DNA of 64,000 bases from Thalassospira xiamenensis M-5 = DSM 17429 (lineage in GTDB: Bacteria; Pseudomonadota; Alphaproteobacteria; Rhodospirillales; Thalassospiraceae): the NCBI RefSeq assembly GCF_000300235.2, contig NZ_CP004388.1, forward strand, positions 477,501 to 541,500. The letters are read 5' to 3'. A program made the position numbers and the translations under genes. This document shows positions 25,587 through 34,721 of this stretch, piece after piece (within the stretch, counting starts at the first letter, position 1; each line of letters begins with the position of its first letter). Below the pieces are notes generated by a model that saw nothing but the letters and a program-made list of their open reading frames with translations, was not told the origin of the DNA and did not search any database.

Positions 25587-26297
25587 TCAGGATGACAACG
25601 CAGAATTGGCGTCATCAAAAAGCTCCGTTTTGGAGCGGGCAATATCAGGCAGCGTATGCAGGATTTCACGGAGGTGTTCACGCATGGCTGCGCTGGCTGT
25701 TTCGGGATCACGGGCTGTGATCGCCGCAACAATTCGGACATGCTGTTCGATGATTTCGTCCATCGGAAACTGGAAGTAGCTCAGATACCGTACCCGGTCG
25801 AGCTGGGCGCGGACATCTTCAACGACCTTCCACGCATATGTTCTTCCTGCGGCCTCCGCCAGGCAGTGATGAAAATCATGATCCAGTTTCAGAAACGACC
25901 GTGCATCGCCTTTCATTGCTTTGCGCTGATCGGAAATCAGTTGTTCGAGACGGGCAAGAAACGCGTCGTCAGGTTCTTTTGCAACAAAGCGTGCAATGTC
26001 GGCTTCAATGGCTTCGCGGACAAATCGTGCGTCAAGAACAGCGGCAACAGAAATTTTCCGCACATAGGTTCCGCGCTGCGGACGAACTTCCAAAAGACCC
26101 TCGTCGGCAAGCTTGATGAAAGCTTCGCGGACCGGTTGGCGGCTGACATTAAAATGTTTTGCAAGTTCTGCTTCGGACAGGCGCACACCGGGAAGCAGGT
26201 CCGTACACACGATCCGTTCGCGTATGATGCGATGGATCTGTGGGCCGACAGCCTGATCGTGCGTGATTTCCCAGTCGTTTTGTTCGGGATCGCCCAT
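25587..26297 (-). CDS. GntR-family (FadR/FCD type) regulator of the hexonate locus
   Basis: A 236-residue regulator. The N-terminal winged HTH reads IRERIVCTDLLPGVRLSEAELAKHFNVSRQPVREAFIKLADEGLLEVRPQRGTYVRKIS. The C-terminal FCD domain has metal/ligand residues in DHDFHHCLAEAAG and HVRIVAAITARDPETASAAMREHL. It lies between and divergent from uxuAB and leads the TRAP operon, so it should control both. MGDPEQ at 26297 is chosen because GAGAGATTG precedes it; an ATG at 26324 is possible. Family members are usually repressors released by a sugar acid. Confidence 0.88.
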   Translation of the reverse strand: MGDPEQNDWEITHDQAVGPQIHRIIRERIVCTDLLPGVRLSEAELAKHFNVSRQPVREAFIKLADEGLLEVRPQRGTYVRKISVAAVLDARFVREAIEADIARFVAKEPDDAFLARLEQLISDQRKAMKGDARSFLKLDHDFHHCLAEAAGRTYAWKVVEDVRAQLDRVRYLSYFQFPMDEIIEQHVRIVAAITARDPETASAAMREHLREILHTLPDIARSKTELFDDANSALSS

Positions 26298-26328
26298 CAA
26301 TCTCTCTTTGCTTTTCTGAGTCATGATG

Positions 26329-26343
26329 CATACTACCATACTA
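26329..26343. promoter_or_regulatory. tandem CATACTA repeats, candidate GntR operator
   Basis: CATACTA-C-CATACTA, followed by GT, lies in the divergent region between the GntR gene and uxuA. It is the only obvious repeat there and a plausible regulator site. Confidence 0.35.
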
Positions 26344-26424
26344 GTCAACAAAATTATGTCGTGATACTGTTCACAACCGTTATAGTCGGTGTTGAAGACA
26401 CCACGCCAATACAGAGAGAAACAC

Positions 26425-27648
26425 ATGAAACAAACCTGGAGATGGTTCGGCCCGAGTGACCTGGTCAGCATTGACGATATTTGTCAGGCCGGTGCACATG
26501 GTGTGGTTTCCGCCCTTCATCATGTGCCGAGTGGCGCTGTCTGGACTTCCGATGAAATTGCCAGGCGTCATGCCGAAATCGCGACCATGAAAGATGGTGC
26601 GCCGTCGGGACTGACCTGGGATGTTGTTGAAAGTCTCCCGGTTTCCGAATCGATCAAACGTCAGGTTGGTCCGTGGCGTGATCACATCGAAGCTTACAAG
26701 CAAAGCCTTCGCAACCTTGCCGATTCCGGCATCCGTATTGTCTGTTACAACTTCATGCCGGTTCTTGACTGGACACGCACGCATCTGAATTGGCGACTAG
26801 CCAACGGTGCGACCTGCATGCGTTTTGACCTGACCGATTTCGTCGCGTTTGACCTGTTCATCCTGAACCGTGCCGGTGCGGAAAATGACTATCCCGCCGG
26901 AATCGTTGCCGAAGCCAAAAACCGTTTTGCCGAAATGACGGACAAACGCCGTGCCGAGCTGGAACGAACGGTTGCCTTTGGTTTGCCGGGGTCGGTTGAA
27001 AACCTCTCTCTGGATGATCTGCGTGCCCTGCTTGAAACCTACGCCGCTATCGACGCCGATACGCTGCGGGCCAATCTGGTCGCGTTTCTCGAAGAAGTTG
27101 TTCCGGTCGCGCGCGAGGTTGGTATTCGTATGTGTTGCCATCCCGATGATCCCCCCTTCGCGCTTCTGGGGTTGCCGCGGATCATGTCGACCGAAGACGA
27201 TTACGCCTTTATCATGCGTGCTATCGATATCGCGGAGAACGGTATTACGTTGTGTTCCGGCTCGCTTGGTGTCCGTCCTGAAAATGACCTGCCGGGGATG
27301 ATGAGGCGCTGGGGGGATCGCGTGCATTTCATCCATTTGCGCAATACCAAACGCGAAAGCGAAGGCTTGCCGTGCAGTTTCCACGAGGCAGAGCACTTGG
27401 ACGGTGACACCAATATGGTCGATCTGATCGAGGAAATCCTGCGAGAGGAAGCACGCCGGAAGGCTGCGGGACGTGCGGACTGGAACATCCCCATGCGTCC
27501 GGATCACGGGCAGGATATTCTTGATGACCTGAACCGGAAGGGACAGCCGGGTTATCCGGCGATCGGGCGTCTCAAGGGCCTTGCCGAGTTGCGGGGGGTA
27601 ATGATGGCACTTTCTGCAAGGTTTGATTTGCTTGGGGCCCAAAAATGA
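26425..27648 (+). CDS. uxuA: mannonate dehydratase
   Basis: A 407-residue TIM-barrel enzyme converting D-mannonate to 2-keto-3-deoxy-D-gluconate. It starts with the family-typical MKQTWRWFGPSDLVSIDDICQAGAHGVVSALHHVPSG. Metal-site residues appear in RMCCHPDDPPFALLGLPRI, VHFIHLRNTKRE and MRPDHGQDIL. The length fits UxuA. The ATG at 26425 is preceded by AGAGAGAAACAC. It overlaps uxuB by 4 bp and diverges from the GntR/TRAP operon. No KDG kinase or aldolase is in the window. Confidence 0.95.
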   Translation: MKQTWRWFGPSDLVSIDDICQAGAHGVVSALHHVPSGAVWTSDEIARRHAEIATMKDGAPSGLTWDVVESLPVSESIKRQVGPWRDHIEAYKQSLRNLADSGIRIVCYNFMPVLDWTRTHLNWRLANGATCMRFDLTDFVAFDLFILNRAGAENDYPAGIVAEAKNRFAEMTDKRRAELERTVAFGLPGSVENLSLDDLRALLETYAAIDADTLRANLVAFLEEVVPVAREVGIRMCCHPDDPPFALLGLPRIMSTEDDYAFIMRAIDIAENGITLCSGSLGVRPENDLPGMMRRWGDRVHFIHLRNTKRESEGLPCSFHEAEHLDGDTNMVDLIEEILREEARRKAAGRADWNIPMRPDHGQDILDDLNRKGQPGYPAIGRLKGLAELRGVMMALSARFDLLGAQK

Positions 27649-29111
27649 CACCTTCGGATAATTCCGCTGCTGCCCTCCATGCAGATATGGCAACGGCCGG
27701 TATCGTACATATCGGTATTGGTGCTTTTCACCGCGCCCATCAGGCTGTTTATACCGACGTGGCGATGCAGGCCAAAGGCGGGAACTGGCGCATCATCGGT
27801 GTCAGTCTGCGCAGCACTGATATTGTCGACGCCCTGAATGCCCAGGACTGCGCCTTTACGGTGATTGAACGTCATCCGGATGGCCCCAAGGCCCGCAGGA
27901 TCACCAGCCTGTCAAAGGCAATAGCGGCTTCGCGTGATGTTGCACCGGTTTTGGATGCGCTTGCCGATCCGGAAATCCGGATTGTTACCATCACGGTCAC
28001 CGAAAAGGCATATGGCATTGATCGGGTGTCGGGGACGGTTCAGGCGGAACATCCGGCTGTAAAACATGATCTGGCATATCCCGCCAAGCCAACCGGGCTT
28101 CTCGGGATATTGGTTGCCGGGCTGAAGCGCCGCAAACAGGCTGGCATTCGTCCATTTACAATCGTTTCTTGTGACAACCTGCCATCGAACGGGGTGTTGT
28201 TGCGCAACGGTGTGATTGACTTTGCCAAGCGGAGCAACCCGGACCTTGCAGGCTGGATCAAGGATAATGTGTCCTTCCCTTCGACGATGGTTGACCGGAT
28301 TACCCCGGCTGCGACAGCGACAACGCTTTCGGATGCCAGGCGTTTAACCGGGATGGACGACCCGGCGGCAATTGAAACCGAACCCTTTTCACAATGGGTT
28401 ATCGAGGATGATTTCCCCGATGGCAGGCCCGCCTGGGAAGAAGCAGGTGCAATTCTGGTTCACGATGTAGAGCCATACGAGCTTATGAAGCTTCGTATGC
28501 TTAACGGCAGCCATTCCCTGATCGCCTATTTGGGGCAAGTCGGTGATTACCGCTATGTCCGCGACGCCATGGCGAACGAGGCTTTCTCGCAACTTGTTGC
28601 GCAGCATATGGAAAATGCTGCTGCAACGATGGCACCGCTTGCCGGGATTGATTTTTCGGATTACGGGGCCGAACTGGTCGCGCGTTTCCGTAACCCGGAA
28701 ATCGCACATGAAACCCGCCAGATCGCCATGGATGGCACCGAAAAACTCCCGCAGCGGATTTTTGCCCCGGCCTGCGACCTGCCACAGGACAGCAAGAAGA
28801 TCGGCACATTTGCCCTTTGTTTTGCAGCCTGGATGGCTGTGATGCGCCAGCGAGTCAACACTGCGCCAGACGCAGCTGCCGAACTTCTAAATGACCCGCG
28901 TGCGGACGAAATAATAGAAGCATTGGCCGGTTATCAGGATGCAGCAGATATATATGAAAATCTTGCGAAGCTTCCCGGCTGGATGCCCAGACAGTTGCAG
29001 GATAGTCCGTTCTGGCGTGAAGCCGTAATTGAACGTTTGGCCATGTTATTGTCGGACGGCGCCGATGCTGCCATTACCCACGAGATCAATGCGTGGCTTT
29101 GCCCTTGTTAA
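27645..29111 (+). CDS. uxuB: D-mannonate oxidoreductase (fructuronate reductase), mannitol dehydrogenase family
   Basis: A 488-residue long-chain polyol dehydrogenase with an N-terminal Rossmann start IVHIGIGAFHRAHQAVYTD and central SCDNLPSNG. The catalytic core includes VTEKAYGID, TPAATAT and the C-terminal helical domain motif MLNGSHSLIAYLG. The family interconverts D-fructuronate and D-mannonate, or other polyol/ketose pairs. Translationally coupled to uxuA. In context it supplies mannonate to UxuA from fructuronate. Confidence 0.92.
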   Translation: MTPSDNSAAALHADMATAGIVHIGIGAFHRAHQAVYTDVAMQAKGGNWRIIGVSLRSTDIVDALNAQDCAFTVIERHPDGPKARRITSLSKAIAASRDVAPVLDALADPEIRIVTITVTEKAYGIDRVSGTVQAEHPAVKHDLAYPAKPTGLLGILVAGLKRRKQAGIRPFTIVSCDNLPSNGVLLRNGVIDFAKRSNPDLAGWIKDNVSFPSTMVDRITPAATATTLSDARRLTGMDDPAAIETEPFSQWVIEDDFPDGRPAWEEAGAILVHDVEPYELMKLRMLNGSHSLIAYLGQVGDYRYVRDAMANEAFSQLVAQHMENAAATMAPLAGIDFSDYGAELVARFRNPEIAHETRQIAMDGTEKLPQRIFAPACDLPQDSKKIGTFALCFAAWMAVMRQRVNTAPDAAAELLNDPRADEIIEALAGYQDAADIYENLAKLPGWMPRQLQDSPFWREAVIERLAMLLSDGADAAITHEINAWLCPC

Positions 29112-29223
29112 TCGTGGTCGGTGAATGGGCGATCGAAAGGGCATCTGATCAGCTAAGGCATCGCCACTTATCGATGCTTCGCATGTTTTGATTGGTATGG
29201 TTACAAAAAGCATCAACAATATT

Positions 29224-29242
29224 GAAAATGATTATCATTACT
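29224..29242. promoter_or_regulatory. Fur box upstream of fecI
   Basis: GAAAATGATTATCATTACT matches about 15 of 19 positions of the Fur consensus and has the AATGAT/ATCATT symmetry. It lies about 100 bases before the sigma-factor gene, predicting iron repression of the whole locus. Confidence 0.75.
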
Positions 29243-29338
29243 GATACTTTCCGCTCGTCACCGTTGTGGGGGCTGTCTGTCCGGGCGCGCGAAACGGGCC
29301 ATAGGGCGGAGTTTCATAGGTAATGATAGAACATACGC

Positions 29339-29857
29339 ATGAGTTTCTGGCGGAACACACTTGCAAAGCTGTTCGAAGACCATCGGCGTCAGCTTGTCGC
29401 GATGGTTGTTCGGCGGATACGTGATCGTGAAGTTGCGGCCGAACTTGTGCAGGATGTCTATGCGCGTCTGATGCAGTCCGGTGATTGCGGCGAGCCGGAA
29501 GCCAATACCAAGATGCTTTATGCGTCAGTACGCAATGCCGTCATTGATCATCACCGCAGCACCTTTGGCCGCGCGAAGGCCATGAACGGGGTCCTTCCGG
29601 ATCAGATATGGCAGTGTGAAACGACGTCTCCTTACGATCATGCCGAAGCCCGTCAGGCGCTTTCCGCGCTTGACCGTGCCTTGCTGGAACTTTCGCCAAA
29701 GGCGCGCGAGATGTTCATCCTTCATCGTGTCGATGGCATATCCAACGCAAAATTGGCGAAAAAGTATGGCATTTCCGTCAGTGCGGTGGAAAAACAACTG
29801 GCCCGGACCATGCGCCATTGCCAGGAACGGCTGGCAGCCTATCGCGACGACGTCTGA
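29339..29857 (+). CDS. FecI-type ECF RNA polymerase sigma factor
   Basis: A 172-residue ECF sigma factor. Region 2 has LVAMVVRRIRDREVAAELVQDVYARLMQ and the downstream NAVIDHHRS. Region 4 has LLELSPKAREMFILHRVDGISNAKLAKKYGISVSAVEKQLARTMRHC. It is followed by fecR and a receptor with an STN domain, the standard cell-surface signalling trio. The ribosome site before this ATG is weak. It should direct transcription of the receptor and downstream genes when ferric siderophore is bound, under overall Fur control. Confidence 0.92.
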   Translation: MSFWRNTLAKLFEDHRRQLVAMVVRRIRDREVAAELVQDVYARLMQSGDCGEPEANTKMLYASVRNAVIDHHRSTFGRAKAMNGVLPDQIWQCETTSPYDHAEARQALSALDRALLELSPKAREMFILHRVDGISNAKLAKKYGISVSAVEKQLARTMRHCQERLAAYRDDV

Positions 29858-29981
29858 TAAATCCCATACGTGCTATGAGGATATTTTATCGTCATCCGTT
29901 ATTGTTTATAGAAAGGGAATTTGGCGGATCACATCATTTACTGATATGAACGCCAGATCATGACGGGCGAAACGGGAACCT

Positions 29982-30941
29982 ATGCAAGGCGCTTTTGAAC
30001 CGACTGAACAGCAAAAGGACGAAGCTGCACTCTGGCACGCAAGACGGGCAGGTGGTTCGCTGTCGGCTGAGCAGGAATACGAGTTCGAACAATGGCTGAA
30101 TGCAGACCGCAATAACCGGCTGGCCTTCGATCAGATGCGCGTGCTTTGGGCCCGGATCGAGGAGCCGGCAAGACGTCTTTCTGAAATCCAAAGGAAGCCA
30201 GCACTTTCCGGTTTCCTCTCATGGTTCCGCCCGCGGCGCTCTTTTGCCGCCCTTGCGGGAATGGTATTTGTCGCGGGCGCGGTCTTTTTCCTTCATCCCG
30301 ATTTCATCGATAACATCCAGGCCGATATCGTTACCGGGCAGTCAAATGTCACTGCAATTGCATTGCCCGATGGTTCGGTTGTGCGGCTTGCGGCCAACAG
30401 TGCGTTATCGACCGACTTCGATGAAGGCCACCGGGAAATACAATTATTGCGGGGACAGGCATTTTTTGAAGTTGTCCACCGTAATGGCGATCCGTTCCGG
30501 GTGCGGACCGGCGATGCCACGGTACAGGTCGTTGGCACCCGATTCAATGTGGATCGACTTTCACAACAGACTGTTGTGGTTGTCGAGGATGGGGCTGTTC
30601 GCGTATCAAGCGGGCTGAATGAAAACGGTGTCCTGCTGGGACCGGGGCAGCAGGTTGTTGTCAATGACGGAACCCTCTCGCCATCTGAAATCGGCGATGT
30701 CGGACTCGCACTATCCTGGATGAAGGGGCGGCTTAGTGTGCACAACATGTCCGTTTCAGAGCTGACCGCCCGGTTGGAAAACTTTGATGAAGGCCGCATC
30801 GTTGTGATTGGCGATGTAGGAACACGCAGCATTTCCGGTAGTTTCCCGACGACCGATATTCCCGGATCGCTTGAAACTGTTGCCGATGCGATTGGCGCAA
30901 AGGTCGTCAGAACCTCGCCCTGGTTGACTGTTGTTTACTGA
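29982..30941 (+). CDS. FecR-family anti-sigma/sigma regulator
   Basis: A 319-residue single-pass membrane protein. The cytoplasmic N-terminus (about 1-85) has the conserved W-rich motif EAALWHARRAGGSLSAEQEYEFEQWLNADRNNRLAFDQ. A TM helix lies near 87-104. The periplasmic FecR domain has the hallmark LPDGSVVRLAANSAL, REIQLLRGQAFFEV and VVGTRFNVDRL. It relays the receptor signal to the FecI sigma factor. A 124-bp gap separates it from fecI. Confidence 0.93.
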   Translation: MQGAFEPTEQQKDEAALWHARRAGGSLSAEQEYEFEQWLNADRNNRLAFDQMRVLWARIEEPARRLSEIQRKPALSGFLSWFRPRRSFAALAGMVFVAGAVFFLHPDFIDNIQADIVTGQSNVTAIALPDGSVVRLAANSALSTDFDEGHREIQLLRGQAFFEVVHRNGDPFRVRTGDATVQVVGTRFNVDRLSQQTVVVVEDGAVRVSSGLNENGVLLGPGQQVVVNDGTLSPSEIGDVGLALSWMKGRLSVHNMSVSELTARLENFDEGRIVVIGDVGTRSISGSFPTTDIPGSLETVADAIGAKVVRTSPWLTVVY

Positions 30942-31061
30942 GATTGCGAGAAATTCGCAAAAAATCATTCTCCGATGTGAGGACTCTTATTTCCCGTTCG
31001 TTTGTCCTTTTAGATGCAGGGGGGACCTGCCTGAAAGAAAAGACGTTTATGGAGCGGGAAG

Positions 31062-33497
31062 TTGGAATTCAAACAAGCAAGAACAAGAACATACTCTCTG
31101 ATTTCGGCATTGCTGGTTTCAACGGCAATGGTCGTTCCAGCGACATCGGGGGCGCTGGCGGCAAATGTGCAGACCGAAATTGCACAGGCGACCTATTCAT
31201 TTGATATTTCGGTTTCCTCCCTTGCCGAAGGGATTGCTGAAATTGGCGCCGCTTCGGGATGGCGGATTGCCTATACGATTGATCTGCCGTCTATCGATGG
31301 TGCGCGCGCAATCCGCGGGGATATGACGGTTCCCGCCGCAATTGATACATTGCTGCGCGGTACCGGGCTTTCCTATCGTGAAACTGGCGAAAATTCCCTG
31401 ATCCTGATCGACCCTGCGGCGGAAGCAGGGCAAAGCGGGGCGGCGGTTGTTGATCCGATCCGGGTTGAAGCCAACAGCACGCAATCCGATCTGCCACCTG
31501 CCTATGCCGGTGGCCAGATCGCGACCGGTGGCCGTCTTGGCATGCTGGGCAATACGGACATCATGGATGCACCCGTCAGCATCACCAGTTACACCAGCGA
31601 AAAGATTGCCGATCAGCAGGCTCAGACGATTGCCGATGTCTTAAAGCATGATCCATCCGTTCGGTCACCAAACAGTAGTGGCGGGATGCTTGATACCTAT
31701 CAAATCCGTGGTTTCAACATGAATACCGGTAACTCTGGCGAAGTTTCCTTCAATGGGGTTTACGGTGTTGCACCAACATATCGTGCGCAGACTGGTTATG
31801 CCGAGCGCATCGAAGTTCTTAAAGGCCCCGCTGCGCTTCTGGGGGGAATGGCACCTAATAGTGGTGTTGGTGGTGTGATCAATATCGTTCCCAAACGTGC
31901 CGGAGACGAAGACCTGAACCGGGTCAGTACCGATTACGGACTTGGCGAGCAGGTAGGGGGTAACGTTGATTTCGGTCGTCGCTTTGGCGACGAGAATCAG
32001 GTGGGCGTCCGCTTCAATGGTGGCTACCACAACGGCGATACATACCTTGATCATCAGGAACGAGAAGCATCGTTAGGGGCGCTTGCCCTTGATTATCGTG
32101 GTGATGATTTCAGAGCAACACTTGACCTGATTGATCAACGTGAAAACCTGAATGCGCCATTCCGGGAATTTCTGGTGGATGGAGCTGTTACCTCGATGCC
32201 AAATGCGCCAGATGGGAATAGAAACGTTGCTAATGAGTGGGAATGGTCCGAGGTAACCGATCAGTCAGCTCTTCTTGGGGCCGAATATGACCTTACCGAA
32301 AAAATGACTTTGTTCGGTAGTTTCGGTGCCGGGAAAACCCAGGTAGAGCGCCTGTTCGGTTATCCTGAAATCCAGAACACTGCCGGGGATACAACCGATA
32401 CCGTTTCGTATGCCAAGTTTCAAACCAAACGCTGGACCGCGGATGCGGGAGTTCGTGGGGAGTTTGAAACAGGTTTCGTCGGACATCAGGCAACTTTGCA
32501 AGTCAGCCGTTATTCCGATGAATTTAGCCGGGGATTGCGGAACGGCGATGATACTCTGAATTCCAACATATATTCACCTATTGCCAATCCGATGGATGCT
32601 GTCGTGGTTCCGGCGGGCCGCCCAAAACTCTCAGAAACCGATCTGAGCGGGATTGCCATCGCAGATACTCTGTCGATGTGGGATGATTTCCTGCAAGTGA
32701 CAGTGGGCGCTCGTCATCAGCGTATTGATACGGACAACTTCAATGCCACGACCGGGGCGATAACTTCAAGTTATGACGATAGCGTCGTGACCCCGATGGT
32801 TGGTGTTGTCGTGAAACCAAACAATTCGCTGTCGGTTTATGCCAACTATCTTGAAGGGCTCAGCCGCGGCAGCATTGCACCAAATACAGCGACCAATGCC
32901 GGCGAAGCAATGGCACCATACGTTGCCAAGCAGATCGAGACAGGTGTGAAGCTTGATTACGGTAACTTCGGTGCTACGGCGGCGATATTCCAGATCACGA
33001 AACCATCGGGACAGTTGGTAAATAACGTTTATAACTCCGATGCAGAGCAGCGAAATCGTGGTATTGAGCTTGGTGTTTTCGGTGAAGTTATGCCCAATGT
33101 GCGATTGCTTGGCGGCGTCATGTTCCTGGATGCGGAACTGACAAAAACCAATAGTGCGACAACAAAGGGAAATCAGGCTGTTGGTGCACCGGAAATGTCA
33201 ATCAACCTGACGGCCGAATGGGATACACCATTTGCGCAGGGGCTGACGCTAAGTGGCACGGTCAACCACGTTTCCGAGCAATATGTCAACACAACGAATA
33301 CGTTGGATATCCCGGATTCTACGACGCTGGACTTGGGCCTCCGTTACAAAACAATCTTCGCAGAAACACCAGTTACCTTCCGGGCGACGATCCAGAATGT
33401 AACGGACGAGGACTATTGGGCGGGTGTCAACGAATTCAGCATGGTCTCTGTCGGAGCACCTCGTACGGCTCTGCTGTCTGTAACGGCTGATTTCTAG
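31062..33497 (+). CDS. TonB-dependent siderophore receptor with STN signalling domain
   Basis: An 811-residue outer-membrane transducer. The signal peptide ends near GALA-AN (residue 34). The STN domain (about 45-125) begins YSFDISVSSLAEGIAEIGAASGW and ends in SYRETGENSLILI. The plug has APVSITSYTSEKIADQQAQTIADVLKHDPSV, YQIRGFNMNTG and IEVLKGPAALLGGMAPNSGVGGVINIVPKRA; the barrel ends in aromatic F (LLSVTADF). It is read from a TTG start supported by GGAGCGGGAAG; the nearby ATG is out of frame. Ferric siderophore binding should signal through FecR to FecI. The siderophore type cannot be told. Confidence 0.92.
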   Translation: MEFKQARTRTYSLISALLVSTAMVVPATSGALAANVQTEIAQATYSFDISVSSLAEGIAEIGAASGWRIAYTIDLPSIDGARAIRGDMTVPAAIDTLLRGTGLSYRETGENSLILIDPAAEAGQSGAAVVDPIRVEANSTQSDLPPAYAGGQIATGGRLGMLGNTDIMDAPVSITSYTSEKIADQQAQTIADVLKHDPSVRSPNSSGGMLDTYQIRGFNMNTGNSGEVSFNGVYGVAPTYRAQTGYAERIEVLKGPAALLGGMAPNSGVGGVINIVPKRAGDEDLNRVSTDYGLGEQVGGNVDFGRRFGDENQVGVRFNGGYHNGDTYLDHQEREASLGALALDYRGDDFRATLDLIDQRENLNAPFREFLVDGAVTSMPNAPDGNRNVANEWEWSEVTDQSALLGAEYDLTEKMTLFGSFGAGKTQVERLFGYPEIQNTAGDTTDTVSYAKFQTKRWTADAGVRGEFETGFVGHQATLQVSRYSDEFSRGLRNGDDTLNSNIYSPIANPMDAVVVPAGRPKLSETDLSGIAIADTLSMWDDFLQVTVGARHQRIDTDNFNATTGAITSSYDDSVVTPMVGVVVKPNNSLSVYANYLEGLSRGSIAPNTATNAGEAMAPYVAKQIETGVKLDYGNFGATAAIFQITKPSGQLVNNVYNSDAEQRNRGIELGVFGEVMPNVRLLGGVMFLDAELTKTNSATTKGNQAVGAPEMSINLTAEWDTPFAQGLTLSGTVNHVSEQYVNTTNTLDIPDSTTLDLGLRYKTIFAETPVTFRATIQNVTDEDYWAGVNEFSMVSVGAPRTALLSVTADF

Positions 33498-33501
33498 TCG
33501 G

Positions 33502-34719
33502 ATGTCCGTTCGCTGGCAGATACATCTTCTGTTTATCATTCAGCTGGTTTCGATGGGCGCAATGGAGATGAGCGGGCCGTTCTGGCCCGTTCATTTGCAT
33601 TCATTAAGCCATTCGGACGACCTGTTCACATTTGCCAGTATTGCGGTCTATGTCGGGCCGATGCTGGGCATCATGCTAACCAGCACGTTCTGGGGGCGGC
33701 TTGGGGATCGGTTCGGTCATAAGGCCATGATGATGCGAGCCCTTTTCGGGCTTGCGATTACCCAGCTTGCGCTCGCCTATGCCAATGACGTTTGGCTGAT
33801 CCTGATGTTGCGGTTTTTGCAAGGGGCTTGTGCTGGGTATATTGCACCGGCACAGGCTTACGGTGTCAGTATCGAAAGTCCAGCAAGACGGGCAAAGCTG
33901 TTTGCCTATCTTCAGGTCTCAACCAATGTCGGCTCGCTTGGCGGTGCGTTGATTGGCGGTGTGATCCTTGATCATGCGGCTTTCTTCTGGATCAACTTTT
34001 CCGCGGCCATTCTTTGCACGATCTGTTTGATCTCGGTTTGGGTATTGCTGCCGGTTGTAAAGCCAAAAGGTACAAACCGTGATGCTGCCCCGGATGCAAC
34101 GCCCGTCGCAAAGATCAGTATTTTGCGATCACCACAGATCATCTCCATTCTGACCATTCTCGGCATTTTGCTACTCGGCAGAATGGTAACCCAATCACCG
34201 TTTTCGATTTATGTGCTGAACATCTTTGATGTCGGGAACTGGGTCGTCGGTTTTTGCTATGGCCTGCTGGCACTTGGTTTTGTTGTTTCGGCATCCCTTT
34301 GGGCGCGCTATTTCGAAGGGCGTGCTGCGCGCGATATTCTGGGCGGCATGTGTCTGGTGATTGCCGGATGCGTGGTGGTGACGGGGCTTGCCGGTGCCAC
34401 CCGGTCGATCTTTGTTTTTACCGCGATGTATTTTATCTGGGGTGTGTTGCTTGGTGCGACGACGCCGGTACTGACCGCCCTTGTGTCGCGGGCGGCGGGC
34501 GACCACCGCCAGGGTCACGTCCTTGGTCTTGCGCAAAGTACGGCGCAATTTGCCTCGATCGCGGGTATCGCTCTTGGTGGCTTGTTCAGTCAGGCCGCCG
34601 GACTTTCAAATATCTATTTCCTTGTCGGATTTGTTTACGCCATCGGGTTTGTCCTGACCGTTTTTGCGCGCGCGCGTGCAGACACGATTGCCCGACCATC
34701 AGAAATTCCCGGAGAATAA
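33502..34719 (+). CDS. MFS transporter in the iron-siderophore locus
   Basis: A 405-residue 12-helix major facilitator. The A-motif is GRLGDRFGHKAMMMRALFG between helices 2 and 3, and the central loop (PVVKPKGTNRDAAPDATP) is hydrophilic. The N-half is of the MdtG/siderophore-exporter kind. It begins 4 bases after the receptor stop, so it belongs to the FecI-driven operon. It may import the siderophore across the inner membrane (as RhtX/FptX-type carriers do) or export one; direction cannot be decided from sequence. Confidence 0.85.
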   Translation: MSVRWQIHLLFIIQLVSMGAMEMSGPFWPVHLHSLSHSDDLFTFASIAVYVGPMLGIMLTSTFWGRLGDRFGHKAMMMRALFGLAITQLALAYANDVWLILMLRFLQGACAGYIAPAQAYGVSIESPARRAKLFAYLQVSTNVGSLGGALIGGVILDHAAFFWINFSAAILCTICLISVWVLLPVVKPKGTNRDAAPDATPVAKISILRSPQIISILTILGILLLGRMVTQSPFSIYVLNIFDVGNWVVGFCYGLLALGFVVSASLWARYFEGRAARDILGGMCLVIAGCVVVTGLAGATRSIFVFTAMYFIWGVLLGATTPVLTALVSRAAGDHRQGHVLGLAQSTAQFASIAGIALGGLFSQAAGLSNIYFLVGFVYAIGFVLTVFARARADTIARPSEIPGE

Positions 34720-34721
34720 TA

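Noticed and set aside
34254..34721. N-terminal extension of the iron-binding-protein frame over the MFS gene
   Set aside because: A proper ATG with GGAG and signal peptide occurs at 34722; the extension is the MFS gene read in another frame.
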